A DNA stretch of 48,374 bases from Clostridia bacterium (GTDB taxonomy: Bacteria > Bacillota > Clostridia > Christensenellales > Aristaeellaceae): contig JAFVXE010000012.1 of assembly GCA_017501255.1 (NCBI GenBank), positions 1 through 48,374 on the forward strand, given 5' to 3'. Below the pieces are notes generated by a model that did no database searches, was not told the origin of the DNA, and saw nothing but the letters and a program-made list of their open reading frames with translations. The translations under genes and the position numbers were made by a program. This document shows positions 7,491 through 16,447 of the stretch, in pieces (the first letter of the stretch is position 1; each line of letters opens with the position of its first letter).

Positions 7491-7519
7491 ATTGTAGCAT
7501 GGCAGCCTATCTCTGTCAA
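7491..7519 (-). promoter_or_regulatory. Near-consensus promoter of the ABC-F operon
   Basis: Minus strand TTGACA (7519-7514), 17 bases, TACAAT (7496-7491). A strong promoter in front of a terminator-bearing leader is typical of genes controlled by attenuation. Confidence 0.85.
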
Positions 7520-7525
7520 TACCGC

Positions 7526-7565
7526 AAAGCGCCTCCCCCGGCAGCAAAACCGGGAGAGGCGCTTT
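7526..7565 (-). terminator. Terminator after the cyclophilin gene
   Basis: Inverted repeat with arms AAAGCGCCTC and GAGGCGCTTT, extended inwards by CCCGG/CCGGG. It starts 10 bases after the cyclophilin stop and ends 7 bases before the ABC-F -35 box. The tail has only three T in the stem end, so some read-through is possible. Confidence 0.75.
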
Positions 7566-7574
7566 CATCCATCC

Positions 7575-8249
7575 TTACGGATTCTCGATAAGCCGGATGG
7601 TGGTAATCACCGGCTGATTTTCCTTGGATACCGTACCGTTGCCATCGGTAACCGGCGTATTCTGGCAGATGGCATCCACCACTTCCATGCCGGTGAGCAC
7701 CTTGCCGAAAGCAGCATATGCGCCGTCCAGATGGGGCGCATCCTGGTGCATAATGAAGAACTGGCTGCTGGCGCTGTCCGGGTTCAGGGCACGGGCCATA
7801 GAAAGCACGCCACGGGTATGATTCAGGGGATTGTCCACACCATTCTGGCTGAATTCGCCCTTGATGTTCTCATCGGAACCGCCGGTGCCGTTGCCCAGCG
7901 GGCAGCCGCCCTGAATCATAAAGCCGGAGATGATGCGGTGGAAGGTAAGACCGTCGTAGAATTTCTCATCCACCAGCTTCAGGAAGTTTTCCACGGTGAT
8001 GGGCGCTACTTCGGGATACAGCTCAGCAGTGATGGTGCCATAGTTGGCAACCTCAATGGCCACAGTGGGATGGGTGCCGGGTTCCACATCCGCCCCGGCA
8101 ATGATGCCCACAGCAGAAGCGTTTCCAACAGCGGCCTTGTCAGCTTGTCCCGCACCAAACACCACGATCGCCACCGCTGCCACCAGCGCCACCGCAGCGA
8201 TCACCAGCAGCGGCATCGCCTTTGCCTGTTTGTTTTTCTTGTTAGCCAT
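7575..8249 (-). CDS. Membrane-anchored peptidyl-prolyl cis-trans isomerase (cyclophilin type)
   Basis: 224 aa. A short basic N-terminus and one hydrophobic anchor (about 12-33) place the catalytic domain outside the cytoplasmic membrane. The cyclophilin signature is complete: FYDGLTFHRIISGFMIQGG, then SASSQFFIMHQDAPHLDG and YAAFGKVLTGMEVVD. The role would be folding of exported proteins by proline isomerisation. Start at 8249 with AGAGGAAA upstream; the frame extends further but without a ribosome site. It is the last gene of the sigma factor operon, 41 bases after the GNAT gene. Confidence 0.92.
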   Translation of the reverse strand: MANKKNKQAKAMPLLVIAAVALVAAVAIVVFGAGQADKAAVGNASAVGIIAGADVEPGTHPTVAIEVANYGTITAELYPEVAPITVENFLKLVDEKFYDGLTFHRIISGFMIQGGCPLGNGTGGSDENIKGEFSQNGVDNPLNHTRGVLSMARALNPDSASSQFFIMHQDAPHLDGAYAAFGKVLTGMEVVDAICQNTPVTDGNGTVSKENQPVITTIRLIENP

Positions 8250-8290
8250 GGTTTCCTCTCCATTTCCTCTGCTGCGTGTATTGCAGCTCA

Positions 8291-8839
8291 TTACTCATCC
8301 AGCTTCAGCTGGTAAAAACGACGCATCCGTCCATCATAGGCGGGCATGGTAGCCGCCACCTGATACCCGAACCGTTCAAAATTGCGCCAGGAAGGGGCGT
8401 TGCCGGGATCGACGGTGGCATAGAGGGCAGTGCCGCCCCGCTCCCGGGCAAAAGCCGTGAACATAGCCAGAAATGCCGACTGAATGCCCCGGCGGCGCAT
8501 CTGGGGAGCCACCATCACATCATGAAAGTCGAAGCTGCCTGCCACCGGCAGACCCAGCTTGGCGGCATAGCTGTGCTCGCCCCGTTCCTCGCCGGGGGTC
8601 ATGGCGGCAAAGCCTGCCAGCGTTTCTCCGTCAAAATAGCCCCATGCGTCCGTATGCAGCACCGCCGAAACAAACTCCCATTCCTCGGAAGGGAAATACC
8701 AGGCAGGATCCTCCAGCGCCGCCAGCACTTCCTCCTGCAAAGCCAGCATGGCCGGTACATCCTCAATGGTCAAAAGGCGCAGGGTCAGCCCTTCGGAGGC
8801 AGGGAAGCCTGCCTGGAACGCTCCATTTGTCTCAGTCAT
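8291..8839 (-). CDS. GNAT N-acetyltransferase
   Basis: 182 aa. FHDVMVAPQMRRRGIQSAFL is the acetyl-CoA binding motif A, with a G-x-Q where G-x-G is more usual; APSWRNFERFGYQVAA is the motif B region. The start at 8839 lies 4 bases after the stop of the DUF4349 gene, and GAGTGA in the overlap region serves as a weak ribosome site, so translational coupling is likely. Substrate unknown. Confidence 0.82.
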   Translation of the reverse strand: MTETNGAFQAGFPASEGLTLRLLTIEDVPAMLALQEEVLAALEDPAWYFPSEEWEFVSAVLHTDAWGYFDGETLAGFAAMTPGEERGEHSYAAKLGLPVAGSFDFHDVMVAPQMRRRGIQSAFLAMFTAFARERGGTALYATVDPGNAPSWRNFERFGYQVAATMPAYDGRMRRFYQLKLDE

Positions 8840-8843
8840 ACGA

Positions 8844-10139
8844 TCACTCGTTTTCTTCGTCCGTTTCTTCTGCCATATCCTCAGCCAGTACATCCGTCAG
8901 CAGATCACGGGGTTCTTCCTTGCTCTTGCGATTCTTGCGCATCAGCTTAATCACCAGCACAATCAGCACGACCGGCACGATCACCGGGGCAGCCATCACC
9001 AGGAACACCAGCAGATTGCGGCCAAAGCGGCCAAGGCCCTCGATGGAAGCCTTGAACGCAGCCGACAGCCGCTGGCCAAGGGTCAGTTCCTCGTCATCCA
9101 CATCATCCCGTACCACGGTTTCCTGCACATTCACATATACATAACTCATATCCACCTTGCGGTCGATATTCAGCTGGCGGCTTTCGTAGCGATCCAGCTG
9201 GTACTGGGTATCGGCGATCTCGCTTTCAATCTCCAGCATATCGCTTACATCCTCCGCCTGACCGAGCAAGGTGTTCAGCCGCTCCAGCTTGGTGCGCAGG
9301 GTCTGGATGCGGGCTTCGTTATCGGTATACTGCTCGGTCATGTCCTCGGTGGTTTCACTGCGGGAGGTGACCCGGCCAAAGCCGTCAAGACCGGTCAGGA
9401 ACGCATCCAGATGCTCCGAAGGCACCCGCATGGTCAGGCTGGCGCTGCGGCCATAATAGCTGCCCGCCTCTCCATTCTGGTGCATACTTTCAATATAGCC
9501 GCCGTACTGGCTAAGCAGCTGTTGGATGCCCTCCACATCCGCATCAAAGGCTTCCGTTTTCAGGCTGATATCCACCGTGCGGATCAGCTTGCGGGTATCG
9601 GTATTATTCTGCCCCATGCTGCTGTTGGCGATGGCTTCGCCACCGGCAGCCACCATTTCCGTATCATAGGCAGCTTCCTCATAGGCGACCTCATCATAGG
9701 AGGCTTCGCTGACGGCATAATCCTTGCTGGCGCTCATGCTCATCAATGCAGCGCCGGAGGTGCCGCTGGAAAAATTGTAGTTAACTCCTGTATCACCGGC
9801 GGATTTTGCCGAACGGCTCTCGGAGGTGAGTATGGCATTCCTGCCGATATTGTCCTCCATCTGCCCTGCCCAGCCTGCGCCCAGCACCAGCACCAAAGCG
9901 GCGGCAATGGGCAACACCGTGTTTTTCCAGATATTCTTTCTGTTCTGCTTCATTTGCGTCTGCTCCTCTCTGCGCACGGCTTCCCGCCAGCTTCTCTCAA
10001 ACCGGAGGGAGGGGCCGTCTTCATACAGTTGGGCAAGCGCCTGATCCAGCGCATCGTATTCCGGTCGGTTCATGCCGCTTGCCCCCTTTCCATCTGGAAC
10101 AGACGAGTCGGAGAAGAAGTTGGTTCCCAGTTTATCCAT
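8844..10139 (-). CDS. DUF4349 membrane protein, probable anti-sigma partner
   Basis: 431 aa. The cytoplasmic N-terminus (1-70) is charged and anti-sigma-like. A membrane segment (about 73-92) is followed by a low-complexity region rich in Ala/Ser/Tyr. Then comes the DUF4349 core beginning RKLIRTVDISLKTEAFDADV, with a coiled coil (about 265-330) and LNIDRKVDMSYVYVNVQE. A second membrane segment (about 370-395) and an acidic tail follow. The start overlaps the sigma factor stop by 8 bases and has GAGGAGGGG upstream. By position it is the membrane partner of the sigma factor; that function is inference, as DUF4349 has no firm role. Confidence 0.85.
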   Translation of the reverse strand: MDKLGTNFFSDSSVPDGKGASGMNRPEYDALDQALAQLYEDGPSLRFERSWREAVRREEQTQMKQNRKNIWKNTVLPIAAALVLVLGAGWAGQMEDNIGRNAILTSESRSAKSAGDTGVNYNFSSGTSGAALMSMSASKDYAVSEASYDEVAYEEAAYDTEMVAAGGEAIANSSMGQNNTDTRKLIRTVDISLKTEAFDADVEGIQQLLSQYGGYIESMHQNGEAGSYYGRSASLTMRVPSEHLDAFLTGLDGFGRVTSRSETTEDMTEQYTDNEARIQTLRTKLERLNTLLGQAEDVSDMLEIESEIADTQYQLDRYESRQLNIDRKVDMSYVYVNVQETVVRDDVDDEELTLGQRLSAAFKASIEGLGRFGRNLLVFLVMAAPVIVPVVLIVLVIKLMRKNRKSKEEPRDLLTDVLAEDMAEETDEENE

Positions 10140-10662
10140 TTTTCTTCCCCTCCTCTTCCAAAATCCTTTTCAATGCCTCTCTGGCACGGCTCAGGCGGCT
10201 TTTCAGCGTGCCCTGCGAAAGCCCGGTGGCAGCTGCCATCTCTTCATAGCTCAGCTGCTGGCCGTAGTAAAGATCCAGCAACACCTGCATCTCCGGCTTC
10301 AGCTGGCTCACCGCCTGCCACAGCGCCTCCTTGCCGGATCTGGCTTCATAAACCTGCTCGGGCGTGGGCGAAGCATCCGGAGCTTCCTCCCAGCCCTCCG
10401 GCATGGCCGTCTGGCGGCGCATCCGGGCGCTTTTGAGAACATCCAGACAGGTATTGTGCGCAATGCGGAACAGCCATGTGGCAACGCCATCGCCCGTCAG
10501 TGTATCAAAGGCACGGAAGGCCCGGAGCATACTTTCCTGCGCTGCGTCCTCCGCCTCCTGGGGATGCCTGAGCATATGCAGGCAATGCCGGTACACCATG
10601 GGCGCATACGGGCCGCAGCGGCGTTCAAACAATTCCGTCTGGCTCTCCCTGGATTTCGACAC
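10132..10662 (-). CDS. ECF-type RNA polymerase sigma factor
   Basis: 176 aa from a GTG at 10662 (AAAGGAAG 7 bases upstream); an ATG at 10689 is in frame but has no ribosome site. Region 2: HPQEAEDAAQESMLRAFRAF with the -10-binding helix that follows. Region 4: LSYEEMAAATGLSQGTLKSRLSRARE, a helix-turn-helix for the -35 element. No region 3, as in ECF (extracytoplasmic function) factors. It heads a four-gene operon with the DUF4349 protein. The stimulus is unknown; envelope stress is a reasonable guess given the membrane partner and the exported cyclophilin. Confidence 0.92.
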   Translation of the reverse strand: MSKSRESQTELFERRCGPYAPMVYRHCLHMLRHPQEAEDAAQESMLRAFRAFDTLTGDGVATWLFRIAHNTCLDVLKSARMRRQTAMPEGWEEAPDASPTPEQVYEARSGKEALWQAVSQLKPEMQVLLDLYYGQQLSYEEMAAATGLSQGTLKSRLSRAREALKRILEEEGKKNG

Positions 10663-10706
10663 AGGCGCACTTCCTTTCCATATCAACATTTCATGGTTTC
10701 AGCCCC

Positions 10707-10735
10707 ATTATACGATGATTCCACTGCCCATGCAA
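10707..10735 (-). promoter_or_regulatory. Promoter of the sigma factor operon
   Basis: Minus strand TTGCAT (10735-10730), 17 bases, TATAAT (10712-10707). A sigma-A type promoter, so basal expression need not depend on the ECF factor itself. Confidence 0.7.
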
Positions 10736-10752
10736 GTACACAGATGTTTCAA

Positions 10753-10781
10753 TTGCGATACGCCCTCCGGAGTGCTATAAT
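10753..10781 (+). promoter_or_regulatory. Promoter of the LtaS-like operon
   Basis: TTGCGA (10753-10758), 17 bases, TATAAT (10776-10781). Its -35 box is 18 bases from the divergent -35 box of the sigma operon. Confidence 0.7.
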
Positions 10782-10824
10782 AGATTGGTTTTGTGATTGA
10801 TTGACCAAGGAGTTGCGTTCCCCC

Positions 10825-13110
10825 ATGCAAAAGAAACTGCCCCGCTGGGCAATCTGGTATGTGCTGGCACCGCTGGGACTGGTGCTCTGCCTGGAAGGCT
10901 TTACCCGAATGAATCCCTTTGCCGCCCTGTGGTGGATGGTGCGTTACCCCCTGTCGCTGCTGTTTGCCTTTGGCCTGATGGCAGCCGTCTGCACCCTGCC
11001 GGCCCTTTGCCGCAGCACCAAGAGCCACAACCTGTGGCTGTGGGCCATGGCGTTCCTTTGCTGCCTGTATGGCATGGTGAACCACTATAAGCTGGTGTTC
11101 CGTCTGGAGCCCATACTGCTGACCGATGTAACCCAGATCCGGGATGCCGTGGAAGTGGCAACCCTTGGCTTTGGCATCAACTGGGTACTGATCGGCATCG
11201 TCATCGCTCTGCTGATCGCCGCCCTTGTGCTGCTGCTCCACTCAAAAGGCAAGCCCGTGCGGCGGCATTTCTGGCTGCCGGTACTGGGCGTTCTCTTGAT
11301 GGTGTGGCTGGTGAGCATCTGCAAGTTTTCTTTGCTCAGCCGCCACAATGCCACCGATATGAACGAGCAGGCCAAGAAAAACGGCAGCCTGTTCACCCTC
11401 ATTGCCATGGACAAATACCGCACCTCCCTGATGAACATCGACTATCATCAAAAGGATGTGGAGGCTGCCTATACCCGTCTGATGAAGGCTGCCCCGGAGG
11501 AAAACCCGGAAGCTGTCAAGCCCAACATCATCCTTGTGCTGGCGGAATCCTTCACCGATGAAGCCATTTTGGGCAGGCATCTGAACCTGACCCAGCCGCT
11601 GATGCCCTACTATCAGTCCCTTCTGGCGGAATGCCGTCACGGGTTGATTTATGTGCCCAAAGCAGGCGGCGGCACCAGCGAAAGCGAGTTTGAAGTGCTC
11701 AGCGCCCTGCGCAGCAAATATGCTCTCAATCCCTACTCCATCGGTCTGCCGCCCATCCGCAGTACAGCGGATATTCTCACCGACAAGGGCTATACCGCCA
11801 CTGCCCTGCACTGGCACGTGGGCGTTTTCTACAACCGTTACAACAATCTGCGGATGCAGGGCTTCGATTCCTTCCATACGCTGGACACCTCCTGCTACCC
11901 CTATGAGCGCATCGGTTCCTATGTAACGGATGAAGCCCATTTCGATTCCGTCATGGAGCATCTCAAGCTGACCGAAGAACAGGATTTCATTTTCTGCCTG
12001 ACCATGCAGAACCATGGCGGCTACACCTATTTCGATTTCCGTGAAAAATACGGCGCTCCCACGCCCTTCACCAACCAGTTTTCTCCCACCACCGAAAAGG
12101 TGGCCGCCAATTTCTGCTATCTTCTGACAGAAACCGACAAGGCATTGGAAAAATGGATCGAGGAATTGCGAACCTTCGAGGAACCCACAGTGGTCATTTT
12201 CTACAGCGATCATCTGGCGCCCCTGGGCACCGATGTGCTCAATGAAATCGGCCTGCCAACCAGCGGCGAGGAAGCCCACCGGGTTCCCTACTTCATCTGG
12301 AGCAACGATGGCAGCATCCAGCCCGGGGAAACCGACCTGTACGCCTATCAGCTGTCCCCCTATGTGCTCAATCTGCTGGGCCTTTGCGACGATCCCTTCT
12401 TCGCCTATGTGGAAAGCCTGCGCCAGCAGGGCATCACCAGCGATGAGACCTATGATCTGCTCAGCTACGATGCGCTCTTTGGCCAGCAGTATGCCTATCA
12501 GCTGGGCGGCCATGAACCGGTCAGCCCAAATTATCAGGTGGGCGGCAGCATGGAGATCACCGGCATTGATGCGCTGGCGTTGGGAGAGAAGGTCTGTGTC
12601 CGTCCCCGGCTGGGCAGCCTGTATCAGGCCTATACGCTGTATGTGAACGACAAGCCCATCCAGGGAAACCTGATGCCCGTCTCCGACAGGCCCTTCACCC
12701 TTACCTGCGTGATGCAGGATGCTTCCGGCAAGGAGTACAACCGCAGCCAGACCCTGCATTTCGACAGCACCGATGATCTGCTGGCTACCGCTGGCCCTCT
12801 GGACTGCAATACCCTGATGCTTTCGGAGCTGACCTACTTCCACGTCAAATCCAACGCTGCAAAGCAAACCACCACCTGGGCCACCACAGAACCCATCGGG
12901 CAGTGGGCCCATACAGCGCTGGCATCCCATGAAGGGCTGTGGCAGCAGACCGGCACCGGACGCATTGGCAAGCCGCTGGAATATGGCATCGATAGCGAAG
13001 GCCGCCTGTGGGTGACCATCCCCAATGCCGCCATGCCGGAGCTGACCACTGAAAACGTGCAGCGGTATCTGAAAGAAAACCAGGCAATGCTGTATCTGCT
13101 GGATCAATAA
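10825..13110 (+). CDS. LtaS-like phosphoglycerol transferase (sulfatase fold)
   Basis: 761 aa. Five membrane helices lie in residues 1-170, then an extracellular sulfatase-fold domain. PNIILVLAESFTDEAIL carries the metal-binding Glu (about 241) and GGGTSESEFEVLSAL the catalytic Thr (about 284). MQNHGGY and FYSDHLAPLG supply the later metal ligands. The family moves glycerol-phosphate from phosphatidylglycerol to build lipoteichoic acid or to decorate glycans. A C-terminal part of about 200 residues beyond the usual sulfatase core looks beta-rich and is not familiar. I use the ATG at 10825 with AAGGAG 12 bases upstream; a TTG at 10801 is possible but less likely. Confidence 0.88.
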   Translation: MQKKLPRWAIWYVLAPLGLVLCLEGFTRMNPFAALWWMVRYPLSLLFAFGLMAAVCTLPALCRSTKSHNLWLWAMAFLCCLYGMVNHYKLVFRLEPILLTDVTQIRDAVEVATLGFGINWVLIGIVIALLIAALVLLLHSKGKPVRRHFWLPVLGVLLMVWLVSICKFSLLSRHNATDMNEQAKKNGSLFTLIAMDKYRTSLMNIDYHQKDVEAAYTRLMKAAPEENPEAVKPNIILVLAESFTDEAILGRHLNLTQPLMPYYQSLLAECRHGLIYVPKAGGGTSESEFEVLSALRSKYALNPYSIGLPPIRSTADILTDKGYTATALHWHVGVFYNRYNNLRMQGFDSFHTLDTSCYPYERIGSYVTDEAHFDSVMEHLKLTEEQDFIFCLTMQNHGGYTYFDFREKYGAPTPFTNQFSPTTEKVAANFCYLLTETDKALEKWIEELRTFEEPTVVIFYSDHLAPLGTDVLNEIGLPTSGEEAHRVPYFIWSNDGSIQPGETDLYAYQLSPYVLNLLGLCDDPFFAYVESLRQQGITSDETYDLLSYDALFGQQYAYQLGGHEPVSPNYQVGGSMEITGIDALALGEKVCVRPRLGSLYQAYTLYVNDKPIQGNLMPVSDRPFTLTCVMQDASGKEYNRSQTLHFDSTDDLLATAGPLDCNTLMLSELTYFHVKSNAAKQTTTWATTEPIGQWAHTALASHEGLWQQTGTGRIGKPLEYGIDSEGRLWVTIPNAAMPELTTENVQRYLKENQAMLYLLDQ

Positions 13111-13128
13111 CAAAGGAGGCTGTTTCCC

Positions 13129-14880
13129 ATGACGAACATCCCTGAAACCAACCGGAACAACCGCTGGGCATGGCCGCTGGGGCTGGTGCTGGCCTCCCTG
13201 ATGCTGGCGGTCGTCTGCCTATGCTGCTCCATGCGTTTCGCCACCAACGATGATACCCTCATCCTCAGGCAAATGATGGGCTTTGGCGTACAGGAGCTCC
13301 CGGATTTCAACTTGTATATCCACTTTCTTCTGTTGTATCCGCTGCGCTGGCTCAGTCTGGCCTTTTCCGGGTTGCCCTGGTTCAGCTGGATGCAGCTGTT
13401 CCTTCTGTGGCTGTCGGCAGCGGTAATCGCCAAAAGCATCCTGCAATGCTTCAGCCATGCAAAAAAGCCCCTTTTGATGGGAATCATATGTGCTGTGCTG
13501 TTTCTTGGCGTATATGTCATGCGCTATATGGCGCAGGTGTCCTATACCGTTACAGCCTCCCTGCTGGGCGCTGCTGCCGTTTCGCAGCTGATGAGCATTG
13601 ATACGGAAAACGCTACCAATGCAAGCTGGATCCGTTCTGCCCTTTTCAGTCTTCTGATGGCTATATTGGGCTATTCCATGCGTCAGATGACAGCGCTGCC
13701 CTCTATGGCTTTTTGCGGCATCGCCTTTGTGGTACAGGGAATCCGCAGGCTGAATGCCGGTCAGGATTGGAAAAAGCCGCTGCTTGCCACTCTGCTGGCG
13801 GTCGTGCTCGTCTTCGGTGCGCTGTGCGGGCTTCGTGAAATCGAAATCAACACAAAAGAGGATGTCCGCGAATATGTGGATTGGCAGAAACAGCGCATCC
13901 GCATGATTGACTACTACGACCTGAACGATATTCCCCAGGATGTTCGGGAACAGTACCATCTGACCGATGCAAGGCTGGCGCTGATGATCGAATGGTATCT
14001 GATGGATGGCGACCTGAATACAGAAACCCTGCGTGCCTTCGGTGATGCGCTGGAAGCCGCCGAGGACCGCAGCCTGACTGCCAAGCTGACAAAAGCCATG
14101 AATACGCTGAAAGCCTTCCCTGAGAACGAACCACTGGCAGTTAAGTGCCTGCCGGTTTTGGCAACTCTGCTGCTCCTTTGCATCACCGGACTGCTGGCCG
14201 ACAAAAAGCGCAATCGCCTGGGACAGGCGGTCGGCATATTGTCAAGCGTGCTGTGTCTGGCTGCATTGCTGTTGTATCTGGCTTCCAAAGGGCGACTCCC
14301 CATGCGTGGCTTGCTGACGGTCGTTCTGCCCTTCGCCGCCCTGCTGTGTGGTCTTCTGCCCATCTGTCTGCCGGAAAGCGGCTGCCTGCCCATCAGAATG
14401 ATGGGCGGTGTGCTCGCTGCCTGCACAGTGGTTCTGTGTGCTATGTACCTGATACCCATGGCCGACGAAATCGCCTATGAGCCCCTGAGCGATGAAGCGC
14501 AGACAGCCAACGATACCTTCGGGGCGCTGGACGACTATGCGGTATGCAACGAAGAATATCTGCTCATCACCGATGGCACCCTCTCCGGCGATACCCGTAT
14601 GTTCCCCACCACGGAATTCGGCATTTCCACCAACATTATTTCCTGGGGCGGCTGGGAAACCCATTCTCCCGCCCACAACCAATTGTTGGAACGCTATGGG
14701 TTTGATCCTGACACCTGGTCTCTCAGCGATTTCCTTAATGAAAACGTTCTTCTGGTGCGTGGTGTTTTGGAACCCCCGCCCCAGCTGTTGCTGGATGCCC
14801 TTGGTGAAATCGTGGAAGTGGATTATTATCTGGACAGCGAATGGGACGGCGTCTACAGTATGTATTTTGAAGAGTGGTAA
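13129..14880 (+). CDS. Polytopic membrane protein, possibly GT-C-type glycosyltransferase
   Basis: 583 aa with about ten membrane helices and two large soluble segments (about 240-340 and the C-terminal ~110 residues). An acidic motif FATNDDTLI just after the first helix is placed like the catalytic Asp pair of GT-C glycosyltransferases. I do not recognise a named family, so enzyme activity is a hypothesis. It starts 18 bases after the LtaS-like stop with AAAGGAGG, so the two are co-transcribed and may act on the same envelope polymer. Confidence 0.75.
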   Translation: MTNIPETNRNNRWAWPLGLVLASLMLAVVCLCCSMRFATNDDTLILRQMMGFGVQELPDFNLYIHFLLLYPLRWLSLAFSGLPWFSWMQLFLLWLSAAVIAKSILQCFSHAKKPLLMGIICAVLFLGVYVMRYMAQVSYTVTASLLGAAAVSQLMSIDTENATNASWIRSALFSLLMAILGYSMRQMTALPSMAFCGIAFVVQGIRRLNAGQDWKKPLLATLLAVVLVFGALCGLREIEINTKEDVREYVDWQKQRIRMIDYYDLNDIPQDVREQYHLTDARLALMIEWYLMDGDLNTETLRAFGDALEAAEDRSLTAKLTKAMNTLKAFPENEPLAVKCLPVLATLLLLCITGLLADKKRNRLGQAVGILSSVLCLAALLLYLASKGRLPMRGLLTVVLPFAALLCGLLPICLPESGCLPIRMMGGVLAACTVVLCAMYLIPMADEIAYEPLSDEAQTANDTFGALDDYAVCNEEYLLITDGTLSGDTRMFPTTEFGISTNIISWGGWETHSPAHNQLLERYGFDPDTWSLSDFLNENVLLVRGVLEPPPQLLLDALGEIVEVDYYLDSEWDGVYSMYFEEW

Positions 14881-14943
14881 CCCTTTTCACACGCTTTCCC
14901 ATGCATTTCTGATGGTCTTTTCCAACAGATTCACGTTTCCCTA

Positions 14944-14972
14944 TTGAAATATTGTTCAAACCCTAGTAAACT
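14944..14972 (+). promoter_or_regulatory. Possible promoter of the ATP-grasp gene
   Basis: TTGAAA (14944-14949), 17 bases, TAAACT (14967-14972). The stretch 14881-15079 is AT-richer than its surroundings; I see no terminator in it, so read-through from upstream is also possible. Confidence 0.4.
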
Positions 14973-15079
14973 GTTATTGTGCCGAATTATTGATTATGCT
15001 CATATATTCGGCAGGACCGATGCACTGTCAAAGTGTGTTTGTCATCAACCACAAGCTACGAAAGGAACGTGCGCAGCTC

Positions 15080-16240
15080 ATGCCGAGAAAAATTGTGATC
15101 ATCGGTGCATCCGAACTGCAGAATCCGCTGATTCTCAAAGCCAAGGAAATGGGCCTTGAGACCCATGTGTTTGCATGGCAATGCGGCGACATTGGCGAGC
15201 GCACCGCAGACTATTTCTATCCCATCAGCATTGTGGAAAAAGAGCAGATTCTGGAAAAATGCCGCCAGATACAGCCCGTTGCCGTTACCACCATCGCCTC
15301 CGATCTGGCAGCCGTGGTAGCCAACTATATTGCCAATCAGCTGGGGCTGCCTTCCAATCCCCCGGAGACTGCCCTGATTGCCTCCAACAAATACGCCATG
15401 CGCGGCGCTTTCAAGGCCGCAGGGCTGCCCACCCCCGCCTTTGCCAAAATGGCCGTGGGAGACGATCTGGCCCCTGTTCACGCCATGCGGCTGCCCATCA
15501 TTGTGAAGCCCACCGACCGTTCCGGCAGCCGGGGTATCTACAAGCTCACCTCTTTTGACGGGCTGGAGGATGCCATCCGGAATTCTGTGGAGGCCTCCTT
15601 TGAGAAGAAAGCCATCGTGGAGGAATACATCGAGGGCAACGAGTACAGCTTCGAAAGCATTTCCCAGAACGGTGTGCACCACTACCTGACCATTACCAAA
15701 AAATTCACCACCGGCGCTCCCCATTTCATCGAGACCGGTCATCTGGAGCCTTCCGATCTGGATGAAGAAACCATCCAGAATGCCAAGAATCTGATCTTCC
15801 GGGCGCTGGATGCGCTGCACATCACAACCGGCGCTTCCCACGCAGAGTTCAAGGTACTGCCCGGCACCAAGGAGATCCGGCTGATCGAGATCGGCGCCCG
15901 TATGGGCGGCGACTGCATCGGCAGCGATCTGGTGCAGCTGACCACCGGCTACGATTTCGTCCGCATGGTTATTCAGGCAGCAGCCGGCGATCCTCTGGAT
16001 CTGACCGCCGACGATGCCGTGCCCGCCGCCGCTGTGCGCTATGCGTTCAATGCCGTGGATATCGCCCATTATGAAGAAGTATGCCGCAGCCATTCCGGCA
16101 GCCTGTTTCGTGCCAGTGAAATGGAATCCGCTGAGGGCAGCGCTGTAACCGACAGTTCCACCCGCCTTGGTTTCTACATCGTAACGGGCGAGAGCCAGCA
16201 GGAAGTGTGCGATCTGGCGCAGCTGCCGCTGGAAAAGTAA
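15080..16240 (+). CDS. ATP-grasp ligase of unknown substrate
   Basis: 386 aa from ATG at 15080 (AAAGGAACG upstream). The N-terminal Rossmann-like part opens RKIVIIGASELQNPLI. The ATP-grasp core follows: SNKYAMRGAFKAAGLPTPAF, IIVKPTDRSGSRGIYKL (glycine-rich loop), VEEYIEGNEYSFESI, and LIEIGARMGGDCIGSDL (Mg-binding Glu). It resembles carbamoyl-phosphate-synthase-like and amino-acid ligases that join a carboxylate to an amine through an acyl-phosphate. Substrates cannot be named. It is a single-gene unit with its own terminator. Confidence 0.88.
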   Translation: MPRKIVIIGASELQNPLILKAKEMGLETHVFAWQCGDIGERTADYFYPISIVEKEQILEKCRQIQPVAVTTIASDLAAVVANYIANQLGLPSNPPETALIASNKYAMRGAFKAAGLPTPAFAKMAVGDDLAPVHAMRLPIIVKPTDRSGSRGIYKLTSFDGLEDAIRNSVEASFEKKAIVEEYIEGNEYSFESISQNGVHHYLTITKKFTTGAPHFIETGHLEPSDLDEETIQNAKNLIFRALDALHITTGASHAEFKVLPGTKEIRLIEIGARMGGDCIGSDLVQLTTGYDFVRMVIQAAAGDPLDLTADDAVPAAAVRYAFNAVDIAHYEEVCRSHSGSLFRASEMESAEGSAVTDSSTRLGFYIVTGESQQEVCDLAQLPLEK

Positions 16241-16254
16241 AGAATCACTTTTTG

Positions 16255-16284
16255 AAGCCGGATGTCATCCCATCCGGCTTTTTT
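16255..16284 (+). terminator. Rho-independent terminator after the ATP-grasp gene
   Basis: Stem AAGCCGGATG (16255-16264) with CATCCGGCTT (16271-16280), 6-base loop, followed by a run of T to 16284. A textbook terminator. Confidence 0.92.
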
Positions 16285-16338
16285 ATTACCTTCTTTATTG
16301 CCTACTTTTTCCCGCAAACAAATCGACAGTATACAATC

Positions 16339-16366
16339 TTTACATTCCGGATGAATCATGTATAAT
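16339..16366 (+). promoter_or_regulatory. Promoter of the VOC + oxidoreductase operon
   Basis: TTTACA (16339-16344), 16 bases, TATAAT (16361-16366), about 80 bases before the VOC start codon. Confidence 0.75.
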
Positions 16367-16447
16367 ATCAGTATCAATCCAAGGCAGCGCAACTGCCGCC
16401 ATGCACGAAAACTGCATAGCAACCGCAAAAGAAAGAAGGTATTTTCT

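Noticed and set aside
10801..10824. TTG start at 10801 for the LtaS-like protein
   Set aside because: It would overlap the ribosome site AAGGAG at 10807; the ATG at 10825 fits better, though spacing is 12.
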